Shown: positions 21,135 through 33,939 of the stretch, one piece after another
Layout of the letters: every line of letters begins with the position of its first letter
Numbering within the stretch: position 1 is the first letter of the stretch
Assembly: GCA_030848705.1 (NCBI GenBank)
Contig: CM061242.1
Coordinates: forward strand, 129,528,757-129,592,756
DNA from: Heracleum sosnowskyi
Lineage: Eukaryota; Streptophyta; Magnoliopsida; Apiales; Apiaceae
DNA length: 64,000 bases
Direction of reading: 5' to 3'
Notes under the pieces: generated by a model
The model's database searches: none
What the model saw: only the letters and a program-made list of their open reading frames with translations
Told to the model about the DNA's origin: nothing
Translations under genes and position numbers: made by a program

Positions 21135-23350
21135 CAAGGGCGGAGCCACATCAAAGGCTGTGGTGGGCTTTAGCCTAAGGTAAAAAAAATTTATGCAATT
21201 TTCTTTTACTGTCCAGCCCAAATATAATAATCTAGCTCAGTTAAGTTTTAGTCCAATTTATGTTTTTGTGTAAAAACATTGAATCCCGTTATACAAATAA
21301 GAGAAATACAAACACACTCACACATAATCACACTAAATTACACTACAAGAAAAACGGCTAAATTCCACTGAAAGTTTGCGGTCGAATTTAGCTAAATTTG
21401 ACTGGAACCAGTCGAATTTAGCTAAATTCGACTGCAAAATTCTCGTCGATTTTAGACAAGTGGAATTTAGCAAAAACCAGTCGAATTCATTGAAAGAAAC
21501 TTTTATTACAAATTGAGTTTTACAAATTCAACTAAAGGATCCTAATCGGATTTAACAATATTACGACTTTGCTCCTCGTTTAGTTTGACGGAAAAAAAAT
21601 TCGTAGATATTTGGGTTGTTGGAATTGTTTTATTTTCTGGAATTACTTTGGTCACCGGATTTGCTTCGATCGCCGGAATTGCTTCGTTTGCCGGAATTGT
21701 TTTGATCACCGAAGTTGCCATTCCACGAGTTGATTTTCTTGGTGTAATTCTTGTTCGAACAATTGATTTCTAAAAACATTTAGAGATTAATATATAATAT
21801 ATTTTTGTATTTGTGTATGTATATATATGTATATATGTGTGGGTATATGTAAGAGAAGGGTGGTGAAGATGAGAGTGGATGAAGAATGTAGGTATGTATA
21901 TATATAGATATATCTAATTTGCTGGATGAATACTGACCGTTGGATTATTGTGTTGATATGTTAATCTGGATCGTTGGATGAGTTTCACGTGGATCGGTGA
22001 CATGGCACTAAATTCGACTGCCTCCAGTCAAATTTATAAATTCGACTGGTTGCAATAGAATTTATAAATTCGACTTACTAGGGTTTGCCGTCAAATTTAT
22101 GATTAAATTTGATAGCCAACAGTCAAATTTATAAATTTGACTGGCAACAATCATATATATACATCAAGTAAAATTTAAACTTGCTATAATAATTAATGTG
22201 CAATATTTTTCATGTATTGATTTTTTGCATAAACTTTTAAAATATAACAAACTTATAATCCGTACGGTTGGATCGTTCAAATTTTAATTCAAATAACTCG
22301 AAATTACTAACCCTTGATACTAAATCACTAACCCCTAAATACAAACCTTAAACCCTACATTTCAATCATCCAATTTAACAAAGACATCGTATTTCTAAGA
22401 TTTTTTTTCACCCATTCTATTATGATCTCTAATAATTTTTATTAGATATGATATGTTATAAAACGATACTATACAAAAATTCGTAATTTTTTAAACTTCG
22501 TTAGTATTTTTAAAAAAATTTCAAACTTCTTCAACCAATACAAAATGAACAATGTCTTACTTCTGTTAAAATATAATTATCGTAAGTGGCTAAACTAAAT
22601 TTTAATATGTAATTCATCTTACCACGATGTTGTGGTAAATGTTTTATTAATTTATATGTTAATCAAATATTTTTTAAATTTTTTGAAAATTAATTATTAT
22701 AATTAATATGACTGGGTGCAGTCAAATTTATAAATATGACTGGTTCTAGTCAAATTTAAATTTAAAAATTTTGAAAAATTTGAGGCGGGAATTTTCCCAC
22801 CAAGACATAAATTCGACTGACTTTAAATTCGACTGGATCCGGTCGAATTTAATGCAGTCCAATAATTTTGTCAGGCGGGAAATTTCCCGCCTTTCCTGAA
22901 AAATAATTTCGACCGATTAAATTCGACTGCTTAAATTCGACCGCTATTAAAATTGACCGCGGCCAGTCAATTTTAAGTTTGACCATCAATTTGTTTAAGT
23001 TGACTCTAAATTCGACTGGAAGCAGTCGAATTTAAGCCAGTCGAATTTATGCAGTGGAATTTAGCCGAATTTTCTTGTAGTGTTAGCTTAATCAGCAGAA
23101 GAACAAGTAACCTAAGTTGCTAGAGTATCCGAGAACATTACACTGGTTATTAAAACAACATTGTAAATTTCAATAATAATGGTTTGAGTACTCTCCGGAA
23201 AAGGATTCAATATTTTATTTTTCCTTGAATATCGATTCAAATTCGATAATCAATGAATTTTTAAGAACCGAAGGATGCAACTAAAATAGCAAGTAACAAA
23301 AATAAATCTAGTAGCCCAGGTGAAAAAAAAAAATCCTGCCTCCGCCATTG
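21135..23350. mobile_element. hAT-like non-autonomous element, split by a CACTA element
   Basis: The left end CAAGGGCGGAG (21135) and the right end, inverted, CAATGGCGGAG (23350) form short terminal inverted repeats. They are flanked by 8-bp near-identical direct repeats TCTCTCCC (21127-21134) and TCTCTTCC (23351-23358). An 8-bp TSD with CA-starting TIRs indicates hAT. Without the nested CACTA element it would be about 474 bases, non-coding. Confidence 0.7.
21341..23082. mobile_element. Non-autonomous CACTA (En/Spm-like) transposon
   Basis: 1742 bases starting CACTACAAGAAAAACGGCTA and ending, inverted, CACTACAAGAAAATTCGGCT. The 3-bp target duplication TTA is perfect (21338-21340 and 23083-23085). 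Subterminal zones are packed with direct and inverted copies of AAATTCGACTG/CAGTCGAATTT, the expected transposase-binding type repeats. There is no transposase; a 62-residue ORF at 21585-21773 is repetitive (VTGFASIAGIASFAGIVL) and not convincing. Classic structure for a deletion derivative moved in trans. Confidence 0.93.
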
Positions 23351-23358
23351 TCTCTTCC

Positions 23359-26300
23359 ATCACCTCTTTACGTACACAGGAAACAAGTTTAAGTTGAATT
23401 TCTAAAAAAAGTTATCATTGATTGATTTCTGTCAACTTCCACCTCTATTTATACCTATGGTTCTCCCGGCCCTCTATCGTTTCTTCAATATTTTTTCCAG
23501 CATTTATCTCCCTCCATTGATTTTGACACTATCTTCCTAAACTTAATTAGTCACACTTGGGGGTTTCAATTTCATTGTTTTATACTTAGGGGTGAAAATT
23601 AGTAAATTTATCCGTGAGCAATTATAACAACTCAACCCACAATGGAGTAGTGTATAGTTCAACAGAAAAGAACTAACAATTTTGGTATACAAAATTTGTC
23701 AACTTATCCTTATAAGTATCTTATAGATGCTAAATCTCAAATCGATGTGGGATATTATAACCATCTAATAAGTGCTCATTGAATTGATGTGTGAGATGTT
23801 CCAATCTCATGACCTTATGCATACCGGACCATTCATAAGTCGAATCATATCTCATTGTGAGATGTTACCGTAGTCGAGTTTGGCCCTGAATTTGACTGAT
23901 AATATTTTCCTATTTTAGGTTACCAAAAAATATATTTCCCTATTTTCTGTAAATTTTATGTATTATTATACATAATATGAAAATTATGATGATATATATT
24001 ATGTCAAGAGGAAATCAAGCAAGTTTACCATTAATTTTGAGCTTTTGTTAAACATCCTCCTGATTTGTTTTAGCTGAATTCAAACTTAATTATCGTACTT
24101 AAGTCGAACCAGCCAATTTTAAACTTAAAATGTATATCATTTTGTAGGATTCGAGCTGAACTTTGATCCCGAACTTAATTCATCTGACTTGACTCATATA
24201 AATTCCTAGCCACTTGAGTGATTGATGCCGGGTGAAGGCCGTAAGGCCACAACTGGTTGAAAAGAAACAAGGAAATAATTTTTTGCAAAAAGTAGTATAG
24301 TCTAATATTCATAGTGTACATATAATTAATTTTCTTATATTAAAGTTGCTTCAAGAAAGATTGACAAGATAACGATAAATCAATAGTGATCGATCAGCTT
24401 TTACCACTGCAATTTCAGCTACCCCATGAAAGCTGCAGGTACGTACAGCACAAAACCTTTCTGTTACTATTGAAATGCTGAATCTCATCTTTTTGGTTGT
24501 AACCCTAATATTGTTGCATTTAATTATACCATTTATAATTAGTAATTGTCTTGTAATGGTGTGCAATTGCAAAGTTCATTTAAAACCCTTATTCCAATTC
24601 ACTATTTTATTTTATTAAACCAAATTAACATGTGGCCTTGCTTAACCCTATATCTAGACATAAGCTCATGATCTTTTTCCTATATATGCGAGTCGTTTTC
24701 ACACTATCTCATCCGTTGCTTCGGCTTGCGCATGTTGTTTCGCGAATCGCGACCTCTCTCCCAAAGTATTTAGGTGAAGAAATGGACAGTCTTAAATTAC
24801 AAAATAACTCTCTTTCAGAGGACCTACATAAACAGATAATTGATGGCACATGTGTAAAAACAAGAAAATAATGATTAATTTACACACAGATACATCAATT
24901 TCTTGAAGACTGCTTGCCTCTATCTATTGGTTGCCTATCAGCGAAAATCATCTCCATGATTTTATTCCAGTTTCCATGTAATGGTATTCCAGTATACTAT
25001 CGATCGTTTTGTTGAAGTTGAACAATCGTCTCCATGATTTTATTCCAGTTTCCATGTAATGGTATTCCAGTATACTATCGATCGTTTTGTTGAGTTGAAC
25101 TTGGTAATTGAAAATCTCACTGCCATATTTTGGTGGTCCTCGATCTGAGTACTAGTATGTGAAATGCTTTTAAGAACCTAAATAATTGGTCCCTCCTCTA
25201 CAAGTTAGCTGCAGCATGCAGACAATTATAATATCATCCAGCTGCGCGCTGCACAATAAGAAGCTTGAATGTATTACCGATGAGACCACAACTTGTCGGG
25301 AACCACTTACGTACTTCAACTTATCCACTTTATTTTAATTTCCTCTCTTGTTATACGAAACTGATCATAATCAGGCATTTCAAAATCATTATACCTTCAC
25401 GCACCTTAATTGAATTTCCTTTCTGCGTAATTCTTTCATGGTACCTTTGCAATATTATTTGGTTTCCTCGATCTGGTTTGTACAGTTTTCCGAGACCTGG
25501 TACTTTTCTCAATAAATTTTATTAATCATATATGTAGAACGATTGTACCGAAAGTGGGATGTAAGCGAGTATTAGTCTAGCTCAAGTTTGACAAAATCAC
25601 TGGTTTACTACACTACCTCTGTTTTATTTTAGGGGCCGGGGAAATATATGAGAGCATTATGCTAATGGGAGAATGATGATCGAAGTAGTATCCCCAAATG
25701 CGGGAAAAAAAAAAAATCATTTCTCAATATATGACAGTTTAACTAACAATTGAAGCTTGGTTTTCCATAAAGCTACTTATACATGTTGTTGTCAATGAAG
25801 CTTTAAGCTTTCAATTCTTTTTGTAAAATTTATATATAGGATGGTCCCTCTGATTTTAAATTAATCCTACTTTGTTAAGCAAATGTCTATAATCAAAGTG
25901 CATAGTTAATTACTGATTAATAAGCTGAAGATTATTCTGTATGTTAATTACTCATACACATATGTGTTTGTCTGAATATGTTTATGATAAATATCTGTAA
26001 TATCTACCACATAACCTGTCGATAATAAAGATGCCACATGGTTGCAAATATGCCATTCCTTTTTCTTTTCCTTTCGCGTGCAACATGGCATAATAAGATT
26101 CTACTATCTTTCATTTTTTGGATTATCTACTTATATATTAGATATATTTCACCATCTAAGTTTTCTCTTCTAATTCATTGGTTGGGAGAGTTAACTTACA
26201 GAGAGAGCTCTAAGACTTGCTTTATCAATCTGCAGATCCTCAGGCCAGTCCGATATTTCTATTTGATTGAATATCTATCAGCTGCTTTATATATGAAGTT

Positions 26301-26848
26301 TATGTCTCCTGTAAGTTATCTAACACAGCCTTATCTTTCTTCGACAATGAGCTTAGAACGAGTATTTCCAGATAGATAATTTTACATACATATAAAGCTT
26401 TCATCTTCTTAAACCTGACTAATTTCATTGGCTTGTTGCTGTTTAATTAATCTAGTGGTCAGTACATTTTCGAGAATTTTGTTGTCTAAAAGCACTTAAT
26501 TTCTAATTGAATTGTGAAAAAATACACCTTTCTTAAGTAGGGTCATAGTGATCAGAAAAAAATATGATCTGTTGCATCTATGTACACTTAAATTGTTAAT
26601 CAGTCAGAAATTTTCAGGTTACCTTATATATATACATATATTAAAATGATTTTAAACGTCTAATTTTCTCAGCAAGGTATTGAAAAAAAAAAGCAATCAA
26701 CTTCATAATAATGAATTACATATATTTAATAATTTAGTTTCTGTTATTGATCTAAATTTAGAATCGAGAAATCTTAAATTTGCTAGTAGAAAATTTATGT
26801 TGGGTATATTAGTTTATTGCAGCTAATAAATCAATGGTGTGATAAAGT
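23359..26848. other. Intergenic DNA and likely promoter region of the TCP gene
   Basis: 3.5 kb with no gene I can support. It contains a 77-78-bp tandem duplication (24946-25100). A splice-acceptor-like TTTATTGCAG ends at 26820, 28 bases before the TCP start codon, suggesting an intron in the 5' untranslated region whose donor I cannot place. Confidence 0.5.
24946..25100. repeat. 77-78-bp tandem duplication
   Basis: AATCATCTCCATG...GTTGAAGTTGAAC (24946-25023) is repeated at 25024-25100 with one substitution and one deleted base. Recent local duplication in non-coding DNA. Confidence 0.95.
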
Positions 26849-27973
26849 ATGATGATCAACAGTTCAAGGGGAAAAAATGTGCGAGCCAAGCAAGAAGCTG
26901 AAACCAGTGACATCAAATCATCGAGTACCACTACATCGAGTTCAAGGCAATGGGCTGGATTTAAAAATCCAAGAATTGTACGCGTTTCACGTTCTTTTGG
27001 AGGGAAAGACAGGCATAGCAAAGTGTGCACCATAAGGGGTCTAAGAGACAGAAGGATTAGACTTTCAGTACCTTCGGCAATTCAGCTGTATGATCTACAA
27101 GACAGGCTTGGACTCAATCAACCTAGCAAAGTTGTAGATTGGCTTCTTGATGTCACTAAAGATGATATTGATAAACTTCCACCACTTCAGATACCACCAG
27201 GAGATTTCACTCAGTTCTATCAGAAAACCCTAGCTCCTCATCACGAGCTGAATATCCCTCAATATTCTCTCCCAGCTCCCTTCTTCAGTACGAATTCCGA
27301 ATTTATGAAAGATGGAGGAAATCAATTATTTGGGAAAGACGAGCTCAGAATCAATGACAGTGATGAGGATAGTGAAGCGGTGGCCACAAGAAAGTCAAAA
27401 TACTGGGCTAATTTGGATACTGATTCAAGAGCAAAGAACAAAGAGGTTGAAAGAGATCAGAATATCGTTAGTAACAAGTGGAATGTTCCAGCAAATGTGC
27501 AAGAAAATGAAGGTGGTAATAGTGTAGGCTACATCCCACAACTTTCAGCTCAAAATTTTCTCCCATTAGTCAATCAATTTCCCTTTCCAAGCCTCATAAG
27601 CAATACCATGGCATACAACTGGGAGCCTCCAAGCTTATCTCTATCCCAATTCGGAAGTCAAGTGTACCCTTCACAAGTTCATTCCCAGCAAAGCTCTACT
27701 CATTCAGGTTCATTACCTCCTGTGGCTCATCCAACGCCATCTCAACTTATTTTCTATCCACCAGCTACAACACCATTATTTCCTCCTCAATATCCTTCTT
27801 ATATGACTTCTTCCATTGAGAATGATCCAAGAAATGCTAACCACTTCCAGTTGATCACCCCAGGTACGCAGAATATTGCACCAAATTCTGTTGTGTCACC
27901 TTTTCGTTTCATCAATCCTTTCAATATTAATACAAAGGAAAATTTGCAAAACAATGACGATACAACAAAATAA
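26849..27973 (+). CDS. CIN-type TCP transcription factor, TCP5/TCP13/TCP17-like
   Basis: An intact single coding exon of 374 codons plus stop. The TCP domain lies at about residues 46-105: basic region SRSFGGKDRHSKVCTIRGLR, then helix I (SVPSAIQLYDLQDRLGL), loop, and helix II (PSKVVDWLLDVTKDD). It is followed by DKLPPLQIPPG. This post-domain motif and the lack of an Arg-rich R domain place it in the TCP5/13/17 branch of class II (CIN) TCPs. Those bind GGnCC-type sites as dimers in the nucleus and restrain cell proliferation in leaf and petal growth. The C-terminal half is Ser/Pro/Gln-rich and low in conservation. Two ATG codons stand in tandem (26849, 26852). I see no miR319 site, as expected for this branch. 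Paralogue assignment within TCP5/13/17 is not certain. Confidence 0.95.
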   Translation: MMINSSRGKNVRAKQEAETSDIKSSSTTTSSSRQWAGFKNPRIVRVSRSFGGKDRHSKVCTIRGLRDRRIRLSVPSAIQLYDLQDRLGLNQPSKVVDWLLDVTKDDIDKLPPLQIPPGDFTQFYQKTLAPHHELNIPQYSLPAPFFSTNSEFMKDGGNQLFGKDELRINDSDEDSEAVATRKSKYWANLDTDSRAKNKEVERDQNIVSNKWNVPANVQENEGGNSVGYIPQLSAQNFLPLVNQFPFPSLISNTMAYNWEPPSLSLSQFGSQVYPSQVHSQQSSTHSGSLPPVAHPTPSQLIFYPPATTPLFPPQYPSYMTSSIENDPRNANHFQLITPGTQNIAPNSVVSPFRFINPFNINTKENLQNNDDTTK

Positions 27974-30900
27974 GGTATTATTGGTCAATATTCGAGGTCA
28001 TCCTTATACTATATTGTCTGGTTACAGGTCCATTAGTTATTTCTTAAAAAAAGGTAGCTGTTAATGAGTAATCCTATACTGCTGCATACATTCTTGATCA
28101 AACCGTGGATCATAGCCTCTCGATCAACATTGGATAGACGATATATACATGCCTACATATTATCTGTATGAGTGTTTCTGTTTTTTTTTTTGTTTTTTTT
28201 TTGTGTGTGTGTGTGTGTGTATACAGAAGAAACTTTGCTGCATTGATGTGCTTGCTTCAAACATACCTTCAATTTACAAGACGCTTCTACGAACTAGCTA
28301 GTAGTTACAAAGGGCGCATGTAAACATTTAAGTTGTAAACTATTTTTAATTGACTTCTTTTGTTTCTTAGAGAAGTAAAGGTTTATAGTAATTGATTATC
28401 ATATATACAATTTACTTGGTATATTCATTCCATTTTACGTTCATAGCATAATGTGGTAGTTTTGTCTAATTTTAAGTGGTCCAGCTTAATATTCCCCAGG
28501 AAGTGGCAGACTCTCTGCAGTTTACATATAAAATTTATGCATGCATAATATGCTATCACAAAGTCTGGAGTGTACGTAGTACTCTTAGTATAAAGAATAC
28601 GTAGATCTTGATTCTTTATTTCTTCTGCTTGGACTAGATAGTAGCATGTCGGTTGAGAGATTAAATTAAATCTTTTATCCTTCTCCCCTTTTACTCCAGA
28701 AGAAAGAACTTACTGATTTCTATGCCTCAGTGGTAATTTATCAGGTTTTTTTAAGTGAAATGCAAAACTTTAAGATCACATTTATCCTTCTCTATCGGTA
28801 CTCAATTAGATGACCCTAATTATTCGTATTAGGTTAAGGATTAGTATTTTCACAGACTCGGAACAATACAAATGCTTGGAATGAAAATTATCATGCTCCC
28901 CCTTTTTTCATGAAACCTGAAAGTGTTACATATGTTTTCAATTATATATATAGGCGTTTTCTCTCGAACCCAATCTGATAAAATACAGTTCCGCACGAAA
29001 TAATTTATGTGGAGAGCATATATAGTTTTCGCTTGATCGGAATTGATTCTATAATTGAATAGGATAAGTGCTACTTAGTAGTATAAACTCGAAGAGATAG
29101 GGAGGGACTCTTTCATACATGCTAACTACTAGGATGAGAAGTAGCTCCCTTGTTTTTGGGAGGAAGAGTTCCAGCCTTTGTTGCCCTTTGGTGGAATCTC
29201 GAGAGTGGATGGTTGATCGCCGCCTCCTTGTTCCGGAGGCTCTCCGACCGGGGGATGGCTGCTATCGTAATCCTTTCTCCCGGTGTATGTGAAAAAGAGT
29301 GACAAACTCTTTTTTGTTCGATCTAGGTACTGGGGTACAAGAATGAAGCGGTTGATCTTCTCAAGATTCCCGAGCCTATGCTCAAGGGCTCCCCAGACTT
29401 AACAATGTTCCACTTGGATTATAAGTACATTTTTACTTGCACTCTTGTAGATCTAGTAATGTCGTATACTAAGATCTAGTAACGTCGTATACTAAAATCA
29501 ATAACTCCTAATGAGTACAATACCTTAGATCGAGTTCATCTTTGCGATCATTTTATAAGGCTCATCTTTAGGCCGTGGTCTATTCAAATTTATTACTCCC
29601 TTGCACCTTTGAATCCTTTATACTTTCTACAACGTTCATCCTTAAAAGTCTTTATAGGGCTCATCCTTAAGAGGTTTTGTATGTTTCATCTTTGAGATCA
29701 TTAATAAGGCTCATCCTTAAGATGCTTACGAAAGAAGTTTGGTGCTCATGTCGCGCGCGACACTGGTAGTTGTTCAACCAGAAGGTATGTAGAAAAAGAT
29801 TGTACTGTAGATAGTTCTTTCTTGGAATGTTGCTGGAAGCCTAAAACAAGCAAAAAAGGTACACTTTAATCTCCTAAGAAAGATTTATAGCACTCATATA
29901 ACAATAAGACGTTTGATATTTTATGTTATAATATTGTTGTTATATTATGTATCTTTTAAAATATAAGTTAAAATTTAAATTTTAAAAAAATTAAAATGAT
30001 AACAATATAATAATATTTGAAATAATATCAAAATAATTAAAATATTAAACAATTACCTGTTTATATTTCTTAAGGATTTTGGTGAATGGGAAACAAATAA
30101 TAATTCAAAGAAAACCTTTAGAAATATGGTTATTTATTTTATTTAAGAATATATTTTGTAAAATATTTTTGAAATATGTTTATTACTTAACAATAAAATA
30201 ATTTCACATTTAGAATCTGTAACTAAAAAATAACTAAAAAAAGAATTTTACATTTGTAGTTAAATACAAAAGTAATGATATAAATATTTGATATTTTTCA
30301 TCATAATATTAAAAATTTACTTTTATGTGTGACTAAAATTTATTTATTTTGACTAAAATAAAAATACAATAAATCCTTATATATTTTCTCCCCTCATAAA
30401 CTAATCTAGCAATAATTAATTAATATTAAATAAATATTTTAGTTTATTATTATAAAATACTAAATAGTTGATTTTATATATTAAAATTCAAAACCATTTC
30501 AAACATCATAAACTCTATCATTATATTAATTAGATTTATTTACATGGTAGGGGGCAATGATTAAATATTACGAAAATTTTAGCACTAAAAATATACATAT
30601 CTATTTTTTTCATGAATTTTAATACTAAAATTTTGATTATTCTAAGTTTTGGGGTGCGGCCACGGCCGCCCACCCCTTGCCTCCTCTGAAGTTAAAGGGA
30701 AAGAGTATATTACACCATCTCCAATTCGTGAACTTTTAATGATCGTCGTGTTTTCCATGCCAGATCCTTTACTATTCTATGTTTTTCTTGAAAACGTACC
30801 AATCCCTGTGTTGTGCGGAGCTGATAAAGCTTTCCTATACAAGGGCCTTTTGTAATATACCCCATATAGGCGTCCGTCTGTCGTCGTAAACTAGTCCCCG

Positions 30901-31061
30901 TGAAGCGGTTATAGAACGGTTTTCTATCATATATAGTTGGAAGGATATAGTGGGAATGACTTCCATACGCGCACAATTAAGCACAATTAAGATTGAAGAA
31001 TTTGTTTTATGTTGTTAGAAGAATTTTTTATACCCTAGAATTAATTGAGTTCAGCCCAATT
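27974..31061. other. Intergenic DNA downstream of the TCP gene
   Basis: It begins with the TCP 3' untranslated region. A GT microsatellite is at about 28201-28220. Around 29540-29730 the phrase GGCTCATCCTTAAGAnG recurs several times and resembles the 3' untranslated repeats of Tat-type elements. GGGGTGCGGCCACGGCCGCC near 30651 is an isolated GC-rich palindromic patch. No gene is supported. Confidence 0.5.
28199..28221. repeat. (GT)n microsatellite next to T-tracts
   Basis: About ten GT units follow two poly-T tracts (28181-28202), in the probable 3' untranslated or downstream region of the TCP gene. Confidence 0.9.
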
Positions 31062-31740
31062 TGAGAGTTTAATTTTTTTACTTGTTAAGTTCACGGTAGT
31101 TAACGCTTTATGAGTTATTTGAAAGTAATTTCTGGATTTTCTTCCCCCAAAATTGGTTTTCGGTGCAATTAAACGTTAATTTTGAGAATTTAGATTTTTT
31201 GTTTCTCAAGTCCAGAATTCAGATGTAGTTGAACGTAATCTGAGTTACTTAAAAAAAACTAATATTTTTTGCCCCACTAAAAATAGGTTCAAACATAGCC
31301 AAATACAAATTTTGGAAAGTTGAATATTTTGCTTCTCTTAAGTCCAGGATTCATGTGTCATGTGTAGTTGGATGGTATTTGGGTTACTTAAAGGAAAATT
31401 TTGAATTTTTTGTCTTCTAGACGTCCAGTTCGGAGGACGGGGATATCCCGAGATTTGGGTTCGGGCGTTGTCGAATGCCAACATATTAGAGTTTGGATAT
31501 TTTCTTTTTCAAGTCCAAAGTTCAAACGCAGCTGAATACTTTATGTGTTACTTAAAAAAAAATTTGAATTTTCTCATCCAATAATTGGATTCAAGCATAG
31601 TCGAACGTCGATTTTGAGAATTTAGACTTTTTACTTCTCAAGTCAAGGGTAGTTGAACGCTTTTTGGGTTACTTAGAAGAATTTTTTTGATTTCCCATCC
31701 CTAGAATTAGGTTCAACGATTCTGAGTTATTTCACAAATA
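31062..31740. repeat. Degenerate tandem repeat, unit about 125-170 bp, five copies
   Basis: Each unit contains GAATTTAGATTTTTTGnTTCTCAAGTCCA, then GTAGTTGAACG...TGGGTTACTTA, then CCAnTAATTGGnTTCAAnCATAGTCGAACG. Units begin near 31062, 31187, 31318, 31490 and 31618. They are diverged but clearly collinear. I see no flanking transposon ends, so the origin is unknown. Confidence 0.78.
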
Positions 31741-32763
31741 TATTAAATACCCATCTTAATGTTTAACATCTTGATGTTGTACCGAGCACCAACTATCACG
31801 ATAGATAAGATTGACCTTGTGGACATTTTAGTGAAGTTAAAGACGTAAGTTTTGGAGAAATTTTCAACAACATATTAACAAAATTATTATACTCGACATG
31901 GAAGTGGACTGTCTAGCAGTGTTCATACAACTATCCTAATGAGTGTCGTAAATAACAACCAGTGCTCAGGTAAAAGCCTTAGAGGTCGGGCATGAAAGTA
32001 TATAAAAAATACTTCATCATATTAAAATGCATGTCGATCCACTAGGATGTGCGTGAAGAAAGATCGTTGCATTAATCTGATGCGAGGTCTTGTGAAAATT
32101 AATTACTATAATGTTGCATTAGCAAAATTAAGACATAATGATTTAATAATCTTGACTTCTCATTTTATTTAAACTTGAGAGGATAAACTTGATTCGTAAT
32201 ATAATAATTATTCATATGACCAACATCCAATCAATGAGTAAAGAAATTAATAAAACATGAAAACTCTTCCTATTTTACTAACAATATAATTAAGACAACT
32301 CTCCTTATTTATTTTATAATAATACATATGTTAAGATCCCTTATCAAACTTATGATACTCAAGACAAAAAGTATTGAAAGAGTTCACAAAATAATAAGAA
32401 AATTAAAATTAAAATCTTGAAAGTCATCGTCATTTATTCTTGTTATATTTTCAAGTGATAAACATTATTGTATGCAATTTTTGTCGTTTTCAATCGAGAA
32501 ACGATCATCGGATTGTTGTCGTTGTCGTTGTTTCCAATCGAGTAATGAATATCTTGATGTTGTCAATGTTGTAAATTATCATCATTTTCAATCGAGAAAC
32601 GTTCATTCGACCTTGTTGTACGTTGATGCATATCGTCATTGGTATGAGACAGTCTCCTCCATAAAACTATCATTATCGTTGTCGTGGTTTCGTCACATTG
32701 TTATTTTTATTTTTAGAATTTTTTCAACCCTTGAATATTCATAAAAATATTCTTCTCTCATAT
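31741..32763. other. Intergenic DNA, no gene seen
   Basis: AT-rich sequence. Between 32470 and 32640 the phrase TTTCAATCGAGAAACG recurs and GTCGTT triplet runs occur, giving a 90-residue spurious ORF. It ends at the target-site copy ATAAT of the next element. Confidence 0.5.
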
Positions 32764-32768
32764 ATAAT

Positions 32769-33231
32769 TGTTAACGGAGGAATTTGGTGATAACAAATTT
32801 CGGGGATTGCTGGAATAACAAAATTGTGATGATGGGGGATTTGGGTTTTTTGGATGTTTGGGGTTGGACTTGAAAGGTGTCTCGACTTGTTAGATGTGTC
32901 GGATCCTATTCCAAGATGTTTGCGTACCCTGTTTATATATAGGGATCAAGCCAACACAGTTCTGTGATATGATAGTATTTTTAATCCCTGTGATTGTCAA
33001 GGGATATATTGAGATAAGTTGATTTTATCTTTTTAGAGTTATATTAGCGTTGTGATTCTTTCCTGATTTGAAAGAATCGTTTGGAGATATTTTCCGTTAT
33101 TGATTGATTGATATTGATTCTTTCCTCGTTTTAGAGAGAGGATATTACCTAGTTATTAAGCAATTAATTATTATTAGATTAATATTGGGAAATTATGAGA
33201 TAATTGAGGCAACCGAAAATATGGCGTAACA
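32769..33231 (-). repeat. 3' LTR of the coding-free element
   Basis: 463 bases, matching 35271-35730. A TATA-like TATATATAGGG (plus reading) lies near 32935-32945. Confidence 0.92.
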
Positions 33232-33429
33232 ACTACCCTCCAGTTCTTCAGTGCAGCTTGATGAACTGGAGAACTAAGCGTGTTTTGATCTTCCGAATTT
33301 CCCGAGTCACTAAAACAACTAGGAGTAAAAGATTAGCAGATAATATGTAGCAGATAATTACCCGTAATATGCCTGTAGAAGCGAGAGAGACAACATGATG
33401 TGCCTGTAATATGCATGTTGCTATAATGG

Positions 33430-33930
33430 AGATAACATATTGCGAGGACTCCAGCTTATGCATTCAAAGGAAGGTATGCCTCCTAGCAAGGAGGTCATAT
33501 TCCTATGCACCTTCTCCATAACAGGGAGGACTCCAACTAACATTCCGAGGAAGGTATGCCTCCTAACAGGAAGTCATATTCCTATGCATCTTCTCCCTAA
33601 CAGGGAGGACTCCAGCTAATGCATTCCGATGAAGGTATGCCTCCTAATAGGAAGTCATATTCCTATGCATCTTCTTGGTGAGCTTCCCGGAAGTACGGAT
33701 AAGCACCCCGAAAGTACGGGTTTACCAAGGCATCCAAGCTTATGCATTCCGAGAAAGGTATGCCTCCTAATAGGAAGTCATATTCCTATGCATCTTCTCC
33801 CTAACAGGGAGGACTCCAGCTAATGCATTCCGAGGAAGGTATGCCTCCTAACAGGAAGTCATATTCCTATGCATCTTCTTGGTGAGCTTTCTGGAAGTAC
33901 GGATAAGCACCCCGGAAGTACGGGTTTACC
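33430..33930. repeat. About 81-bp tandem repeat, five copies
   Basis: AAGGTATGCCTCCTAA recurs at 33471, 33551, 33632, 33755 and 33836. Units hold GGAAGTCATATTCCTATGCA and AGGGAGGACTCCAGC. One unit is lengthened by a 42-base block with GGAAGTACGG, which recurs near 33890. Confidence 0.9.
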
Positions 33931-33939
33931 AAGGTACTC

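Noticed and set aside
24632..24871. 79-codon plus-strand ORF upstream of the TCP gene
   Set aside because: It begins at a GTG rather than an ATG and has no known domain or neighbouring exon.
30710..30976. 88-codon minus-strand ORF near a GC-rich palindrome
   Set aside because: No recognisable domain, no splice context, and AT-rich repeat surroundings. Not enough to call a gene.
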